From the NCBI GenBank assembly GCA_045113695.1, contig JBGUJG010000050.1, positions 29,777 to 93,776 of the forward strand: 64,000 nt of DNA, given 5' to 3'. The position numbers and the translations under genes are program-made. Source of the stretch: UBA4246 sp045113695 (lineage in GTDB: Bacteria; Bacillota; Clostridia; Christensenellales; Aristaeellaceae). Of this stretch, positions 34,098 through 43,093 are shown piece after piece. The notes beneath the pieces are model-generated. The model ran no database searches, was not told the origin of the DNA, and saw only the letters and a program-made list of their open reading frames with translations. Numbering within the stretch: the stretch's first letter is position 1; every line of letters starts with the position of its first letter.

Positions 34098-35123
34098 TCA
34101 GCAGAACAGCGTGCAGTCCCCGAAGGAGAAGAAGCGGTATTTTTTATCGACCGCCTCGCGGTAGACGCGCAGGGCTTCCTCCCGGCCGATGAAGGCGCTG
34201 ACCAGCATCAGCAGGGTGCTTTCCGGCAGGTGGAAGTTGGTCAGAAGGACGTCGGTGGCTTTGAAGGGAACGCCGGGCTTGATAAAGATTTTGGTCATCC
34301 CGCTGCCGGGGCGGACGACGCCGTCTTCCCCGGTCACCGTTTCCAGCGTCCGCACGGAGGTCGTGCCGATGCAGACGACGCGGCCGCCGTTCTGCCGGGC
34401 ATGATTGATGCGTTCGGCGGCTTCTTCCGTCACCATGTAGTATTCTTCGTGCATCAGGTGGTTTTCGACATCCTCCTCCTGGACGGGGCGGAAGGTGCCG
34501 AGGCCTACGTGCAGAAGGACCGGTACGATATCAACTCGCATGTCCCGGATGCGGGAAAGGACTTCGTCCGTAAAGTGAAGGCCCGCGGTCGGGGCGGCGG
34601 CGCTGCCGTCTTCCTTGGCGTAGACGGTCTGGTACATCTCCGGGTTTTCAAGCTTTTCGTGGATGTAGGGGGGCAGGGGCATCTGGCCCAGCTCGTCCAG
34701 CAGGGCTTCGAAAACGCCCTCATAGGAAAAGGTCACAACCCTGCCGCCGGCGCTCGTCGTTTCGCCGATTTCACAGGTCAGCTTTCCGTCCCCGAAGGAG
34801 ACATGAGTGCCCTGTTTCAGCCGCCGGCCCGGTTTGACCAGGGTTTCCCAGCGGTCCCTGTCCAGGCGGCGCAGCAGCAGCACCTCGACCGGGATGCCGG
34901 TTTCCGTCTTGACGCCCAGCAGCCGGGCGGGGATGACACGGGTCTCGTTGATCACCATCACATCGCCCGGGCGGAGGTATTCAGGCAGGTCCCGGAAGAT
35001 CCGGTCCTCCGTCTTCCCGGTATCGCGGTGATAAACCAGCATCCGGGCGCTGTCCCGCGGATCGGCCGGGGTCTGGGCGATCAGTTCGGGCGGCAGGTCG
35101 TAGTAAAAATCAGATGTTTTCAT
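34098..35123 (-). CDS. queA: S-adenosylmethionine:tRNA ribosyltransferase-isomerase
   Basis: Adds the epoxy-cyclopentane ring to preQ1 in tRNA wobble positions during queuosine synthesis. The family signature runs the length: FDYDLPxELIAQ-like YYDLPPELIAQTPADPRDSARML, ARLLGVKTETG, PTAGLHFT and TNFHLPESTLLMLVSAF. 341 residues, usual length. It starts four bases after ruvB, in the ruvA-ruvB-queA order found in many Bacillota. tgt is not in the window. Confidence 0.97.
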   Translation of the reverse strand: MKTSDFYYDLPPELIAQTPADPRDSARMLVYHRDTGKTEDRIFRDLPEYLRPGDVMVINETRVIPARLLGVKTETGIPVEVLLLRRLDRDRWETLVKPGRRLKQGTHVSFGDGKLTCEIGETTSAGGRVVTFSYEGVFEALLDELGQMPLPPYIHEKLENPEMYQTVYAKEDGSAAAPTAGLHFTDEVLSRIRDMRVDIVPVLLHVGLGTFRPVQEEDVENHLMHEEYYMVTEEAAERINHARQNGGRVVCIGTTSVRTLETVTGEDGVVRPGSGMTKIFIKPGVPFKATDVLLTNFHLPESTLLMLVSAFIGREEALRVYREAVDKKYRFFSFGDCTLFC

Positions 35124-35126
35124 GAA

Positions 35127-36185
35127 TCAGTCCTGCGTAAAGAATGTGGTCTGTTCTAAAGAAGGGTCCTGCTGATCGGGCTTTCCCGGTGCTGTGCGGC
35201 CCAGGTGCTCGTAGGCGGCGGGGGTCAGGACACGGCCGCGGGGCGTGCGCATCAGGAAGCCGAGCTGGAGGAGGTACGGCTCGTACACATCGCCGATGGT
35301 GCCGGCGTCTTCCCCGGTCGCGGCGGCCAGGGTGTCCAGGCCGACGGGACCGCCGCCGAACTTGTCCATCATGGTGGTCAGGACGTTCCGGTCCACCCGG
35401 TCCAGGCCGAGGGGGTCGACGTCCAGCAGATCGAGGGCTTCCCGGGCCACGGCCAGGGTGATCCGCCCGTCGTAGCGGACCTGGGCGTAGTCGCGCACGC
35501 GCTTGAGCATGCGGTTGGCGATGCGGGGCGTGCCGCGGCTACGGGCGGCGATCTCGTTGAGACCCTCCTGCTCCGCTTCGACCTTGAGGATCCTGGCGGA
35601 ACGGGCGGTGATCAGGGCCAGCTCCTCCACCGTGTACATCTCCAGCCGGTAGCTGATGCCGAAGCGGTCGCGAAGCGGGGCGGACAGCATGCCGGCCCGC
35701 GTCGTCGCACCGACCAGGGTGAACTTCGGCAGGTCCAGGCGGATCGACCGGGCGGTCGGCCCTTTGCCGATCATGATGTCCAGGGCGTAGTCCTCCATCG
35801 CGGAGTAAAGGACCTCCTCGACCGCCCGGGACAGGCGGTGGATCTCGTCGATGAACAGGACGTCCCCCTGGGACAGGTTGGTCAGGATGGACGCCAGATC
35901 CCCTGGCCGGTCGATGGCCGGGCCGCTGGTGATGCGGATGTTCTGCCCCATTTCGGAGGCGATGATGCAGGCCAGGGTCGTTTTGCCCAGGCCTGGCGGG
36001 CCGTACAGCAGGATATGGTCCAGCGCGTCGCGCCGGGACAGGGCGGCCTCGATGGCGATCTTCAGGTTCTTTTTCGTCTGCTCCTGCCCGATGTAGTCGC
36101 GGAGCGTATGGGGGCGCAGGGAGGTTTCGATGTCGCTGTCCTCCCGGCGGGGGTCCGAGGTCATCAGTCTGTCCAGTTCGCTCAT
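35127..36185 (-). CDS. ruvB: Holliday junction branch-migration ATPase RuvB
   Basis: AAA+ motor that drives branch migration with RuvA. Walker A GPPGLGKT, Walker B LFIDEIHRL, the sensor GATTRAG and the C-terminal winged helix (YEPYLLQLGFLMRTPRGR) are present. 352 residues; the C-terminal tail after about 335 is unique. GGGAGG precedes the ATG. The ruvA stop is three bases upstream. Confidence 0.98.
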   Translation of the reverse strand: MSELDRLMTSDPRREDSDIETSLRPHTLRDYIGQEQTKKNLKIAIEAALSRRDALDHILLYGPPGLGKTTLACIIASEMGQNIRITSGPAIDRPGDLASILTNLSQGDVLFIDEIHRLSRAVEEVLYSAMEDYALDIMIGKGPTARSIRLDLPKFTLVGATTRAGMLSAPLRDRFGISYRLEMYTVEELALITARSARILKVEAEQEGLNEIAARSRGTPRIANRMLKRVRDYAQVRYDGRITLAVAREALDLLDVDPLGLDRVDRNVLTTMMDKFGGGPVGLDTLAAATGEDAGTIGDVYEPYLLQLGFLMRTPRGRVLTPAAYEHLGRTAPGKPDQQDPSLEQTTFFTQD

Positions 36186-36188
36186 ATC

Positions 36189-36797
36189 TTACCTCCCTGA
36201 CATGTCGCGCAGCGCCAGGCGGATCAGTTCGCCCGCGTCGTCACTCTGGGCGGAGACGGCGCTCACAGCCCGGGCCGCCTCGGAAGAGGTGTAGCCGAGG
36301 GACACCAGGGCCTGCACGGCCTCGCTGACGGCATCCGTCTGGCGAAGCTCCGCGGCGGGCACGGCCTTTTCCAGGTGCAGGTTCTCCAGGTCCGCCTCCG
36401 TGACCTTTTCCTTGAGTTCCAGCGCGATGCGCTGGGCTGTTTTTTTGCCGATGCCCGGGGCGCGGGACAGGGCGGCGGTATCCCCGGTCATGATGGCCAG
36501 GGTCAGGTCCTTGAGCGGCATACAGCCGAGGATCTGCAGGGCCGTCTTGGGCCCGATCCCGCTGATGCCGGTCAGGCGCAGGAACATCCGCTTTTCCTCC
36601 TGGGAGGAAAAGCCGAACAGGTCGACCCCGTCGTCCCTTACGCTCATCCAGACCCAGAGAAGGCAGGGTTCGCCCCTTGGGGGCAGGAGGGACAGGGTGT
36701 TTGTGCTGCAGCTGACCTGAAACCCGATGCCGCCCACGTCCATCAGCACTTCGTTCTGCCCTTTGGCAGCGATTTTTCCGTCCAGAAACGCGATCAT
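36189..36797 (-). CDS. ruvA: Holliday junction DNA helicase subunit RuvA
   Basis: Tetrameric Holliday-junction binder. N-terminal OB fold (MIAFLDGKIA), two helix-hairpin-helix motifs (LTGISGIGPKTALQIL and LSRAPGIGKKTAQRIALEL) and the C-terminal UBA-like domain that contacts RuvB (ALVSLGYTSSEAARAV). 202 residues; CAGGAG site. Separated from ruvC by 130 bases that hold a palindromic repeat. Confidence 0.97.
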   Translation of the reverse strand: MIAFLDGKIAAKGQNEVLMDVGGIGFQVSCSTNTLSLLPPRGEPCLLWVWMSVRDDGVDLFGFSSQEEKRMFLRLTGISGIGPKTALQILGCMPLKDLTLAIMTGDTAALSRAPGIGKKTAQRIALELKEKVTEADLENLHLEKAVPAAELRQTDAVSEAVQALVSLGYTSSEAARAVSAVSAQSDDAGELIRLALRDMSGR

Positions 36798-36841
36798 ACA
36801 ATACTCCTGAGTGTTTTGATATGGGGCAGTGTGGGAGGGGG

Positions 36842-36905
36842 TTCGCAGCGCCCGGAAAACAGTCCGGTGGACTGTTTTCAGCGAGAACGGGCCGACAGGC
36901 CCTGG
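36842..36905 (-). repeat. Palindromic repeat family 1, copy B
   Basis: Minus-strand copy between ruvC and ruvA. Head CCAGGGCCTGTCGGCCCG, core stem AAAACAGTCC/GGACTGTTTT around a 3-base loop, tail CCGGGCGCTGCGAAC. Confidence 0.8.
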
Positions 36906-36928
36906 TTAGGATTCCCCCTCCCAGTATT

Positions 36929-37423
36929 TTATTTCATCCGGTATTCGCTTTTCATCGCCCCGGCGTTAAAGTGGGTCAGGGCCGCCGCGACGGCGTCCGC
37001 CGCGTCGTCCGGGCGGATGATGTCCGGCAGGTTCAGAAGGAGTTTCACCATGTGCTGCACCTGGTGCTTGTCCGCCTTGCCGTAGCCGACGACGGCCTGC
37101 TTGATCTGCATGGGGGTATATTCGTACAGATTCCCGGTGAATTCCGCGCAGGCGCACAGGGCCGTGCCGCGGGCCGCCCCGACGTTCAGGGCGGTCGTCA
37201 CGTTCCGGGCGAAAAAAAGCTCCTCAAATACGATGTCGTCCGGCTGGTAGAGGCGGATCAGGTCCCGCACGCCGTCGTGGATCCTGAGCAGGCGCTCGTA
37301 CATCCGCATGTCCGGGGTGGTGATGACGGCGCCGGCGGCGATCAGGCGGGGTTTGCGCCCGTCCGCGTCCACCACGCCGTAGCCCATTGTCGCCAGGCCC
37401 GGGTCAATTCCAAGTATACGCAA
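36929..37423 (-). CDS. ruvC: Holliday junction resolvase RuvC
   Basis: RNase H-fold nuclease that cuts Holliday junctions. Acidic metal ligands are in LGIDPGLATMGYGVV, FEELFF and the C-terminal DAADAVAAALTH. 164 residues. The start codon is TTG at 37423, nine to ten bases after AGAGGAA on the minus strand. It follows the lipid kinase gene by 19 bases. Confidence 0.95.
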   Translation of the reverse strand: MRILGIDPGLATMGYGVVDADGRKPRLIAAGAVITTPDMRMYERLLRIHDGVRDLIRLYQPDDIVFEELFFARNVTTALNVGAARGTALCACAEFTGNLYEYTPMQIKQAVVGYGKADKHQVQHMVKLLLNLPDIIRPDDAADAVAAALTHFNAGAMKSEYRMK

Positions 37424-37442
37424 AAACGGTGTTCCTCTTTTC

Positions 37443-38345
37443 TCAGTCGGCGGGTGTCTCCGGCGCGGGGGAAGCCGGCCGGTGCACCAGCAGGGATTTG
37501 GGCTGCACCTCGATGTCCGCCCAGTCGGCGGAGATGATTTCCCCGTCGATGTTGATCCGGAGCCCCTGCCCCCGGAGGGACAGCTTCCGGGCCCGCAGGA
37601 ACTGGGTTTCCCGGAAGGTGAGGACTTTTCCCTTCATCAGGCCGCCCAGGGCGCGGAGCATGCGCAGTTTGTTCATCCGGTTGATCAGCACGACGTCCAG
37701 CAGGCCGTCGTCCAGGACGGCGTCCGGGGCGATCGGGATGCCCCCGCCGATGTAGCGCCCGTTTCCGGCGGCCAGGACCAGGAGCTCCCTGTCTGCCGGT
37801 GCCCCGCCGTCGATGGACAGGGTCAGCCTGACGCTGTGGAAACGGAAAATGGTCCGGATCACGCCATACAGATAGGGCCACAGGCCCTGGACGCGCTTCT
37901 TGGCCTTTTCGGCGAAATCCAGTACCATGACGTCAAAGCCGGTGCCGGTCTCGTTGAGGAAGATCCGGTTGTTGATCCGGACGGTGTCGGTCGGCAGCGG
38001 AGCCGTGTTCAGGATGAGGTCCAGGGCAGCCAGCGGGTCCTTCGGGATCCCGGCGGTTTTGATAAAGTCGTTGCCGGTCCCGGCGGGAATGACGCCCAGG
38101 GCGGTCCGGGAGTTGCACAGGCCGGCGGCGACCTCCAGCAGCGTCCCGTCCCCGCCGATCGCGGCGACGGTTTCATATCCTTTGAGGGCGGCGGCCGCGG
38201 CCAGGACGGTGGCGTGCCCGGCCCGTTCGGTCATCATCATGGTGTAGGGGATGCGCCGTTCCTTCAGTTTTTCTTCGATGATTCCGGCCGTTTCCAGCGC
38301 CAGTCCGTTTCCTGCGGCGGGGTTGCAAATGAGGTGAAGTTCCAT
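37443..38345 (-). CDS. YegS/DgkB-family lipid kinase
   Basis: Diacylglycerol-kinase-type enzyme with the catalytic domain blocks ICNPAAGNG at the N-terminus, GGDGTLLEVAAGL near 82 and PAGTGNDF near 105, and a C-terminal beta-sandwich domain ending INIDGE. 300 residues. In Gram-positive bacteria DgkB recycles diacylglycerol into phosphatidate; the lipid substrate here is not proven. First gene of the operon with ruvC-ruvA-ruvB-queA. Confidence 0.88.
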   Translation of the reverse strand: MELHLICNPAAGNGLALETAGIIEEKLKERRIPYTMMMTERAGHATVLAAAAALKGYETVAAIGGDGTLLEVAAGLCNSRTALGVIPAGTGNDFIKTAGIPKDPLAALDLILNTAPLPTDTVRINNRIFLNETGTGFDVMVLDFAEKAKKRVQGLWPYLYGVIRTIFRFHSVRLTLSIDGGAPADRELLVLAAGNGRYIGGGIPIAPDAVLDDGLLDVVLINRMNKLRMLRALGGLMKGKVLTFRETQFLRARKLSLRGQGLRINIDGEIISADWADIEVQPKSLLVHRPASPAPETPAD

Positions 38346-38403
38346 GGCGGATACGCCTCCCGGATCAGTCGTGATCGGCCGTCCAAAAAGGCGGTCAGAA
38401 GAT

Positions 38404-38432
38404 ATTATAATGAAAAAACGGGTTTCTGTAAA
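38404..38432 (-). promoter_or_regulatory. Promoter of the lipid kinase-ruv-queA operon
   Basis: On the minus strand TTTACA (38432-38427), 17-base spacer, TATAAT (38409-38404). It diverges from the pfkA promoter about 70 bases away. Confidence 0.8.
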
Positions 38433-38503
38433 GCATTTCCGTCACGGCGGAACGCTCTGCCGCAGGGCGGAAAACGAAAGTTTGGCAATCGGGCGGAAAA
38501 GAC

Positions 38504-38532
38504 GTGACAAAGCCGGAAAAAGCGTGTATAAT
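38504..38532 (+). promoter_or_regulatory. Promoter of pfkA
   Basis: GTGACA at 38504-38509, 17-base spacer, TATAAT at 38527-38532. The leader of about 130 bases is G+C-rich with short inverted repeats (GGGCGG, CCCGGC) but no riboswitch I recognise. Confidence 0.75.
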
Positions 38533-38669
38533 CGTCTGTAAGCGCGGACGGGCGGTTCAGCCCGGCTGCCCGCGCCGGGGCGCCTGGCCGGGTTTCCCGG
38601 TACTGCCCTGATCAGAGTGTTTTACACGCGTACAGATTTGTACCGATCTGACCTGAAGGAGGGTATATT

Positions 38670-39710
38670 ATGCCCAGGATTGCGGTTTTGACCAGCGGCG
38701 GAGACAGCCCGGGAATGAACGCTGCCGTGACCAGCGTCGCCCGGAACGCAGCTTATTACGGGATGTCCCTGATCGGCATCAAGCGGGGCTACAACGGCCT
38801 GCTGTCCATGTCCGATTCCGATGTGTACGAAATGAACCTGGATACCGTGCTGGACCTGGCCGACCTGCCGGGCACCTACCTGCGCACGGCCCGGTGCCCC
38901 CAGTTCATGGACGCGGCCTACCGGGAAAAGGCTGCCGCCAACCTCCGCCAGCTGGATGTGGAAGGCCTGGTGGTCATCGGCGGCGACGGCTCCTTCCGCG
39001 GGGCCCAGCAGCTGTGCAACCTGGGGATTCCCTGCATCGGCATTCCAGGCACGATCGACAATGACCTGCCCTATACGGAGCTGACGCTGGGCTATGACAC
39101 CGCCGTCAACTGGGACGTCGAGGCGGTCCGCTGCATCCGCGCCACCTCCCGTTCCCACGACCGTCCGGCCGTGGTGGAGGTCATGGGCAGGAACTGCGGG
39201 GACGTTGCCCTGTCCACGGCGGAAGCCACCGGTTCCGAGATCGTGCTGGTGCCCGAAATGAAGTGGGACGTCCATGATGTGGCGGACAGGCTGGGCAGGC
39301 TGATCGCATCCGGCAATACCCGCGCCACCATCGTCGTGGCCGAAGGCGCGTACGCCTCCATGGCGCCGTTCGACGTCTATGAGTTCCTCAAGCCCTACGG
39401 CAAGACCGTCTACCCCGGGCAGAAGATGGACGCCCACCTGCTTGCCGCGACGCTCAAATACCTCTGCCACGGGGCCGAGGTCCGCGCGACGGTGATCGGC
39501 TACACCCAGCGCGGCTGCCAGCCCACCGCCCGCGACTGCTCGTTCGCGTTCGAAGCGGGCAACATGGCCGTCGTCCTGCTCAAGAACGGCATCAGCAACC
39601 AGGCGATCGGCACCCGCAACAACCGCACCTATCACACTTCGATCGATACGGCGCTGAGCGAAACGAGGAACTTCAAAGAGAGCCTGTACAACCTGATCAA
39701 TTCGCTTTAA
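38670..39710 (+). CDS. pfkA: ATP-dependent 6-phosphofructokinase
   Basis: Phosphorylates fructose 6-phosphate in glycolysis. Motifs: TSGGDSPGMNAA, GGDGSFRGA and PGTIDNDL with the catalytic Asp, then MGRNCGDVAL. Gly in GGDG and in PGTIDND marks the ATP-using type; pyrophosphate enzymes have GGDD and PKTIDND. 346 residues, about 25 longer than the Bacillus enzyme. Start ATG 38670 follows GAAGGAGGG. Monocistronic, ended by a strong hairpin. Confidence 0.93.
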   Translation: MPRIAVLTSGGDSPGMNAAVTSVARNAAYYGMSLIGIKRGYNGLLSMSDSDVYEMNLDTVLDLADLPGTYLRTARCPQFMDAAYREKAAANLRQLDVEGLVVIGGDGSFRGAQQLCNLGIPCIGIPGTIDNDLPYTELTLGYDTAVNWDVEAVRCIRATSRSHDRPAVVEVMGRNCGDVALSTAEATGSEIVLVPEMKWDVHDVADRLGRLIASGNTRATIVVAEGAYASMAPFDVYEFLKPYGKTVYPGQKMDAHLLAATLKYLCHGAEVRATVIGYTQRGCQPTARDCSFAFEAGNMAVVLLKNGISNQAIGTRNNRTYHTSIDTALSETRNFKESLYNLINSL

Positions 39711-39718
39711 AAATGTTT

Positions 39719-39752
39719 GGGGATGTTGCAAAGTCAAAACTGCAACATCCCC
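39719..39752 (+). terminator. Terminator after pfkA
   Basis: GGGGATGTTGCA pairs perfectly with TGCAACATCCCC over a 10-base loop. The following TCATATG is a poor T-run, but nothing else ends the transcript. Confidence 0.7.
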
Positions 39753-39832
39753 TCATATGATCAACAGATATGGAAGTCGGAACAAGCTGGGGATCAGAGA
39801 TTGTCTGGAAATCAACAATCCCGGGGTGGTTT

Positions 39833-39852
39833 GGAGGGGCAGTAGCCCCTCC
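39833..39852. repeat. Hairpin next to repeat family 2
   Basis: GGAGGGGC, loop AGTA, GCCCCTCC, then ATTTT. It sits at the end of the family 2 copy, where the 47.6-kb copy has a different hairpin (CAGGGGGA/TCCCCCTG). Confidence 0.65.
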
Positions 39853-39858
39853 ATTTTA

Positions 39859-39984
39859 AATCCGCAGCAGCGACATGTGCGGTGCGAGGATGAATTTTTG
39901 CGGAGCAGGAATCAACCTTGGGTAAGGATAACAACTTAACTCCTGCGGAGCAAAAATTCTTTCATTGCGCCTTTGCCGCCCGGG
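39859..39984 (-). repeat. Dispersed repeat family 2, copy 1
   Basis: On the minus strand it starts GGGCGGCAAAGGCGCAATGA and runs through TTGCTCCGCAGGAGTT and CCTGCTCCGCAAAA to GCTGCGGATT. It matches 47569-47694 over its full 126 bases at about four of five positions. No coding frame is shared. Confidence 0.8.
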
Positions 39985-40023
39985 AGTCCCGAAGGGGCGA
40001 GATGCAAAGGCGAGGGGGTTCCC

Positions 40024-40047
40024 GCAAGGGGGACGAGTCCCCCTTGC
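40024..40047 (-). terminator. Hairpin after the RNA helicase gene
   Basis: GCAAGGGGGA, loop CGAG, TCCCCCTTGC: a perfect 10-bp stem 8 bases past the helicase stop. It lacks a T-run. Confidence 0.5.
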
Positions 40048-40054
40048 GAGGGCT

Positions 40055-41464
40055 TCAGATATTTTCAAAAAACGCCTGTTCGTCTTCGTCCCGCAGGATG
40101 CCCATTTCGTCGAAGTGGAGCATCGTCGGGGCGGTTTTCATGTATTTGAGGATCTCGTCCATCCGGACGGACTCGGCGAACGTCTCCAGCGTGAACGCGA
40201 CCCCGTGCTTGTGGGCCCTGCCGGTGCGGCCGATCCGGTGCAGGTAATACTCGTTTTCGTTGGGCAGGTCGTAGTTGATGACGGCCTCCACGTCGTCCAC
40301 GTCGATGCCGCGTGCGGCCACGTCGGTGCAGACCAGGATGGCGAGCTTTCCTTTTTTGAACCGGGCCATGATTTCGCTGCGCTTGTTCTGGGCGATGTCC
40401 CCGTGCAGCTCGTCGGCGTCAAAGCCGTTTTTCTGCAGGGTCGCGCACACGCGGTGGGCCATGAACTTGGTATTGGTGAAGATCATCACGCGGTTGTAGA
40501 CATCCGAATCCAGCAGGTATTCCAGGCGCTCGTATTTCTCTTCCCTGGATACCTTGATCACGTACTGGCGGATCTGCGGGCGGTTTTCGTTGACGGCCTG
40601 CACGGTGATCTGAGCCGGTTCGTGCTGGTATTTCCAGGAGATGGTCATGACGTCCTGGCTGGTGGTGGCGGAGTACATGACGAACTGCCTGTCCTTCGGG
40701 GCATGGTCGATGATGCGGCATACGTCCTTGATGAAACCCATGTCCAGCATCTCGTCCGCCTCGTCCAGCACGAGGGTGTGGACGCCGTCCAGCGTCAGGC
40801 TCTGCCGTTCCAGATGGTCCAGCACGCGGCCGGGCGTGCCGACGATGATCTGCGGCTGCTGGCGCAGTTCGTCCAGCTGGCGGCCGATGGACTGGCCGCC
40901 GTACAGCACGGCAATCCGCACTTCGGGGATGAAGTAGGCGAGCTTGCGCAGCTCGTCGCCGATCTGCATGGCCAGCTCGCGGGTGGGGGCAAGCACCAGT
41001 TCCTGTACGGACGGGTCGTCCGGGTACATGTATTCGAGCATGGGAATGCCGAAGGCGCAGGTCTTGCCGGTGCCGGTCGGGGCGATGCCGATGATGTCCT
41101 GCCCCTGCATCATCAGGGGAATGGTCTCTTTCTGGATGGCTGTGGCTTCGTGAAAACCCATCCGGGCCAGCGCGCGCAGGACCTGGTCGGATACGTCCAG
41201 CCCTTCAAAGCCGGTGACGGGGATGGGGCTTTCGTCGGCCATTTCCTCCGGGGTGGCCTTGTACAGCTCAATGGGTTTGCGGGGCGTTTTCTGCCCTCTT
41301 TTTTTCGGGTTGCGCTTGCGGGGCGGCCGCTTCCTGGGCGGCTTTTCGGCTTTGGTTTCCCCGGATGCGGCCGGGTGCGGGGCGGCGGTCTGTTTCCGCT
41401 CCGGAACATTCTTTTCGTCTGACACTTTCTTTCCTCTTTGTTTTCCTGTTTCTTGTGTATTCAT
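40055..41464 (-). CDS. DEAD-box ATP-dependent RNA helicase
   Basis: 469-residue RNA helicase. Basic, Lys/Pro-rich N-terminal 70 residues, Q motif (GFHEATAIQKETIPLM), motif I APTGTGKT, DEAD in VLDEADEMLDMGF, motif III SATTS, and the C-terminal half with ARGIDVDDV and HRIGRTGRA. CshA/DeaD-like, probably in ribosome assembly or mRNA decay. The usual RNA-binding tail is missing, the protein ending about 40 residues after motif VI, and the basic extension is at the N-terminus instead. Confidence 0.93.
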   Translation of the reverse strand: MNTQETGKQRGKKVSDEKNVPERKQTAAPHPAASGETKAEKPPRKRPPRKRNPKKRGQKTPRKPIELYKATPEEMADESPIPVTGFEGLDVSDQVLRALARMGFHEATAIQKETIPLMMQGQDIIGIAPTGTGKTCAFGIPMLEYMYPDDPSVQELVLAPTRELAMQIGDELRKLAYFIPEVRIAVLYGGQSIGRQLDELRQQPQIIVGTPGRVLDHLERQSLTLDGVHTLVLDEADEMLDMGFIKDVCRIIDHAPKDRQFVMYSATTSQDVMTISWKYQHEPAQITVQAVNENRPQIRQYVIKVSREEKYERLEYLLDSDVYNRVMIFTNTKFMAHRVCATLQKNGFDADELHGDIAQNKRSEIMARFKKGKLAILVCTDVAARGIDVDDVEAVINYDLPNENEYYLHRIGRTGRAHKHGVAFTLETFAESVRMDEILKYMKTAPTMLHFDEMGILRDEDEQAFFENI

Positions 41465-41476
41465 GATACGAAAGCC

Positions 41477-41541
41477 ATTATAACAGCCTTATGGCCTTCT
41501 GTCAAAAAAAGTTGCGTATTAAGCGCCCGGAGTGTTATAAT
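41477..41541. promoter_or_regulatory. Divergent promoters for the helicase and pgsA
   Basis: Minus strand: TTGACA (41505-41500), 17 bases, TATAAT (41482-41477). Plus strand: TTGCGT (41512-41517), 18 bases, TATAAT (41536-41541). The two -35 boxes are six bases apart, so the polymerases may compete. Confidence 0.85.
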
Positions 41542-41574
41542 CAAGTGCGTCTTAAAGACGCAGGAGGCGCTGTA

Positions 41575-42156
41575 ATGAAAGAAGCAAGACCGGAACAGAT
41601 CTGGACGATCCCGAACGTGCTGACGATGATCCGCCTGGCCCTGATTCCGCTGTACTGGGTGCTGATGGTGAAAGGGCGGACGTACCAGGCGCTGGCGGTC
41701 TATGTGGCCGCTTCCCTGACCGACCTGGCGGACGGATATATCGCCCGGAAGTATCACCAGATCACCAATTTCGGCAAGCTGATGGACCCGGTGGCGGACA
41801 AGGTGATGGTGCTGAGCGTCATGCTGTCGATGGTGCTGCCGCTGGGCGGGCGGGAGCCGGTCCTGCCCTGGGCGCCGTTCATCATCCTTCTGTCCAAGGA
41901 AGCCCTGATGATCCTGGGCGGTGCCTTCATGCTTAAAAAGGGCATCGTCGTCTACGCCCTCAAAATCGGCAAGATCGCCCAGCTGATCATGGTGCTGTCC
42001 CTGATCGCCGCCTTTTTCCATGAGCAGCTTCATGCCTGGGGCTTCCCGCTGCACCTGTACCTGCTGTGGACGGCCGTCGCCCTGACGCTCTGCGCGCTGG
42101 TGTTCTACGCTTCAGACTGCGTCAAAAAGCTCAGGGAGGGATCCGATGCCGTATGA
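41575..42156 (+). CDS. pgsA: CDP-alcohol phosphatidyltransferase (PgsA-like)
   Basis: Membrane enzyme that makes phosphatidylglycerol phosphate from CDP-diacylglycerol and glycerol 3-phosphate. The catalytic motif D-x2-DG-x2-AR-x8-G-x3-D-x3-D is visible in TDLADGYIARKY to GKLMDPVADK. Five to six hydrophobic helices. 193 residues; ATG 41575 follows CAGGAGG. First gene of a six-gene + operon and overlaps the next gene by 11 bases. Confidence 0.9.
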   Translation: MKEARPEQIWTIPNVLTMIRLALIPLYWVLMVKGRTYQALAVYVAASLTDLADGYIARKYHQITNFGKLMDPVADKVMVLSVMLSMVLPLGGREPVLPWAPFIILLSKEALMILGGAFMLKKGIVVYALKIGKIAQLIMVLSLIAAFFHEQLHAWGFPLHLYLLWTAVALTLCALVFYASDCVKKLREGSDAV

Positions 42157-43066
42157 TCTGACGACCCCGCTGGTGATCGCGATCTCTTCCCGTGCCCTGT
42201 TCAACCTGGAAGAGGAGAACCGCATTTTTGAAACGGAGGGCCTGGAAGCCTACACCCGCTACCAGCTGGAGCATGAAAAGGACATCATCCCCAAAGGGGC
42301 CGCCTTCCCGCTGGTGGAGGCCTTCCTGCGGCTGAACGGGCTGACGGAGGAAAGGCGCGTGGTGGAGGTGATCATCGTCTCCCGCAACAGCCCGGACACA
42401 TCCCTGCGCATTTTCAACGCCATTTCGGAATACGGGCTGGACATCACCCGGGCGGCCCTGGTGGGCGGGGCGGACGTGACCCCGTACCTGCGCTCCTTCC
42501 ACACGGACCTCTTTCTCTCCGCCTACGGGCCGGACGTCAAGCGGGCCGTGGACGAGGGAATCGCCGCCGGCCAGATCCTGACGGGGGTATCCCATTCAGA
42601 CGCGGAAACGCGGGTCGACCAGATCCGCATCGCCTTTGACGGGGACGCGGTGCTGTTCAACGCCGAGGCAGAGCGGGTCTTCCAGCACAACGGGCTGGAG
42701 GCCTTCACCCGCCACGAACAGGACAAGGCGCAGGTGCCGCTCAAAAAAGGCCCGTTCGCCAACTTCCTGATGACCCTGTCCAACATCCAGGCACACTTCC
42801 CGGACCGGGAGGAAGCCCCGATCCGAACGGCGCTGGTCACCTCCCGGAACGCGCGGGCCCTGGAAAGGCCGCTGCGTACCCTGCGGGACTGGGGGGTCCG
42901 GGTGGACGAGGCGTTTTTCCTGGGCGGGGTTTCCAAAAAGGAGGTGCTGGCCTCTTTCGGGGCCCATATTTTCTTTGACGACCAGCAGGTGCACGCGGAC
43001 CCGGCCAGCGAGGTGGTCCCGTCCGCCCTGGTTCCCTACCGGGCAGGCGACGATCCTGCGGACTGA
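42146..43066 (+). CDS. Cytosolic 5'-nucleotidase family protein
   Basis: 306-residue protein of the 5'-nucleotidase group (PF06189), HAD-like and related to eukaryotic NT5C1. Marks are VIAISSRALFNLEEENRIF at the N-terminus, the repeated YTRYQLEHEK/FTRHEQDKAQ blocks, FDGDAVLFNAEAERVF near 168 and HIFFDDQQVH near 275. Predicted to dephosphorylate nucleoside monophosphates. Its place between a lipid enzyme and a polygalacturonase is unusual; co-translation with pgsA is by an 11-base overlap. Confidence 0.85.
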   Translation: MPYDLTTPLVIAISSRALFNLEEENRIFETEGLEAYTRYQLEHEKDIIPKGAAFPLVEAFLRLNGLTEERRVVEVIIVSRNSPDTSLRIFNAISEYGLDITRAALVGGADVTPYLRSFHTDLFLSAYGPDVKRAVDEGIAAGQILTGVSHSDAETRVDQIRIAFDGDAVLFNAEAERVFQHNGLEAFTRHEQDKAQVPLKKGPFANFLMTLSNIQAHFPDREEAPIRTALVTSRNARALERPLRTLRDWGVRVDEAFFLGGVSKKEVLASFGAHIFFDDQQVHADPASEVVPSALVPYRAGDDPAD

Positions 43067-43093
43067 CCGGAACGTTTGACAGGAGGAAATCAA

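Noticed and set aside
38670..39710. Pyrophosphate-dependent phosphofructokinase
   Set aside because: GGDG and PGTIDND carry the Gly residues of ATP-dependent enzymes.
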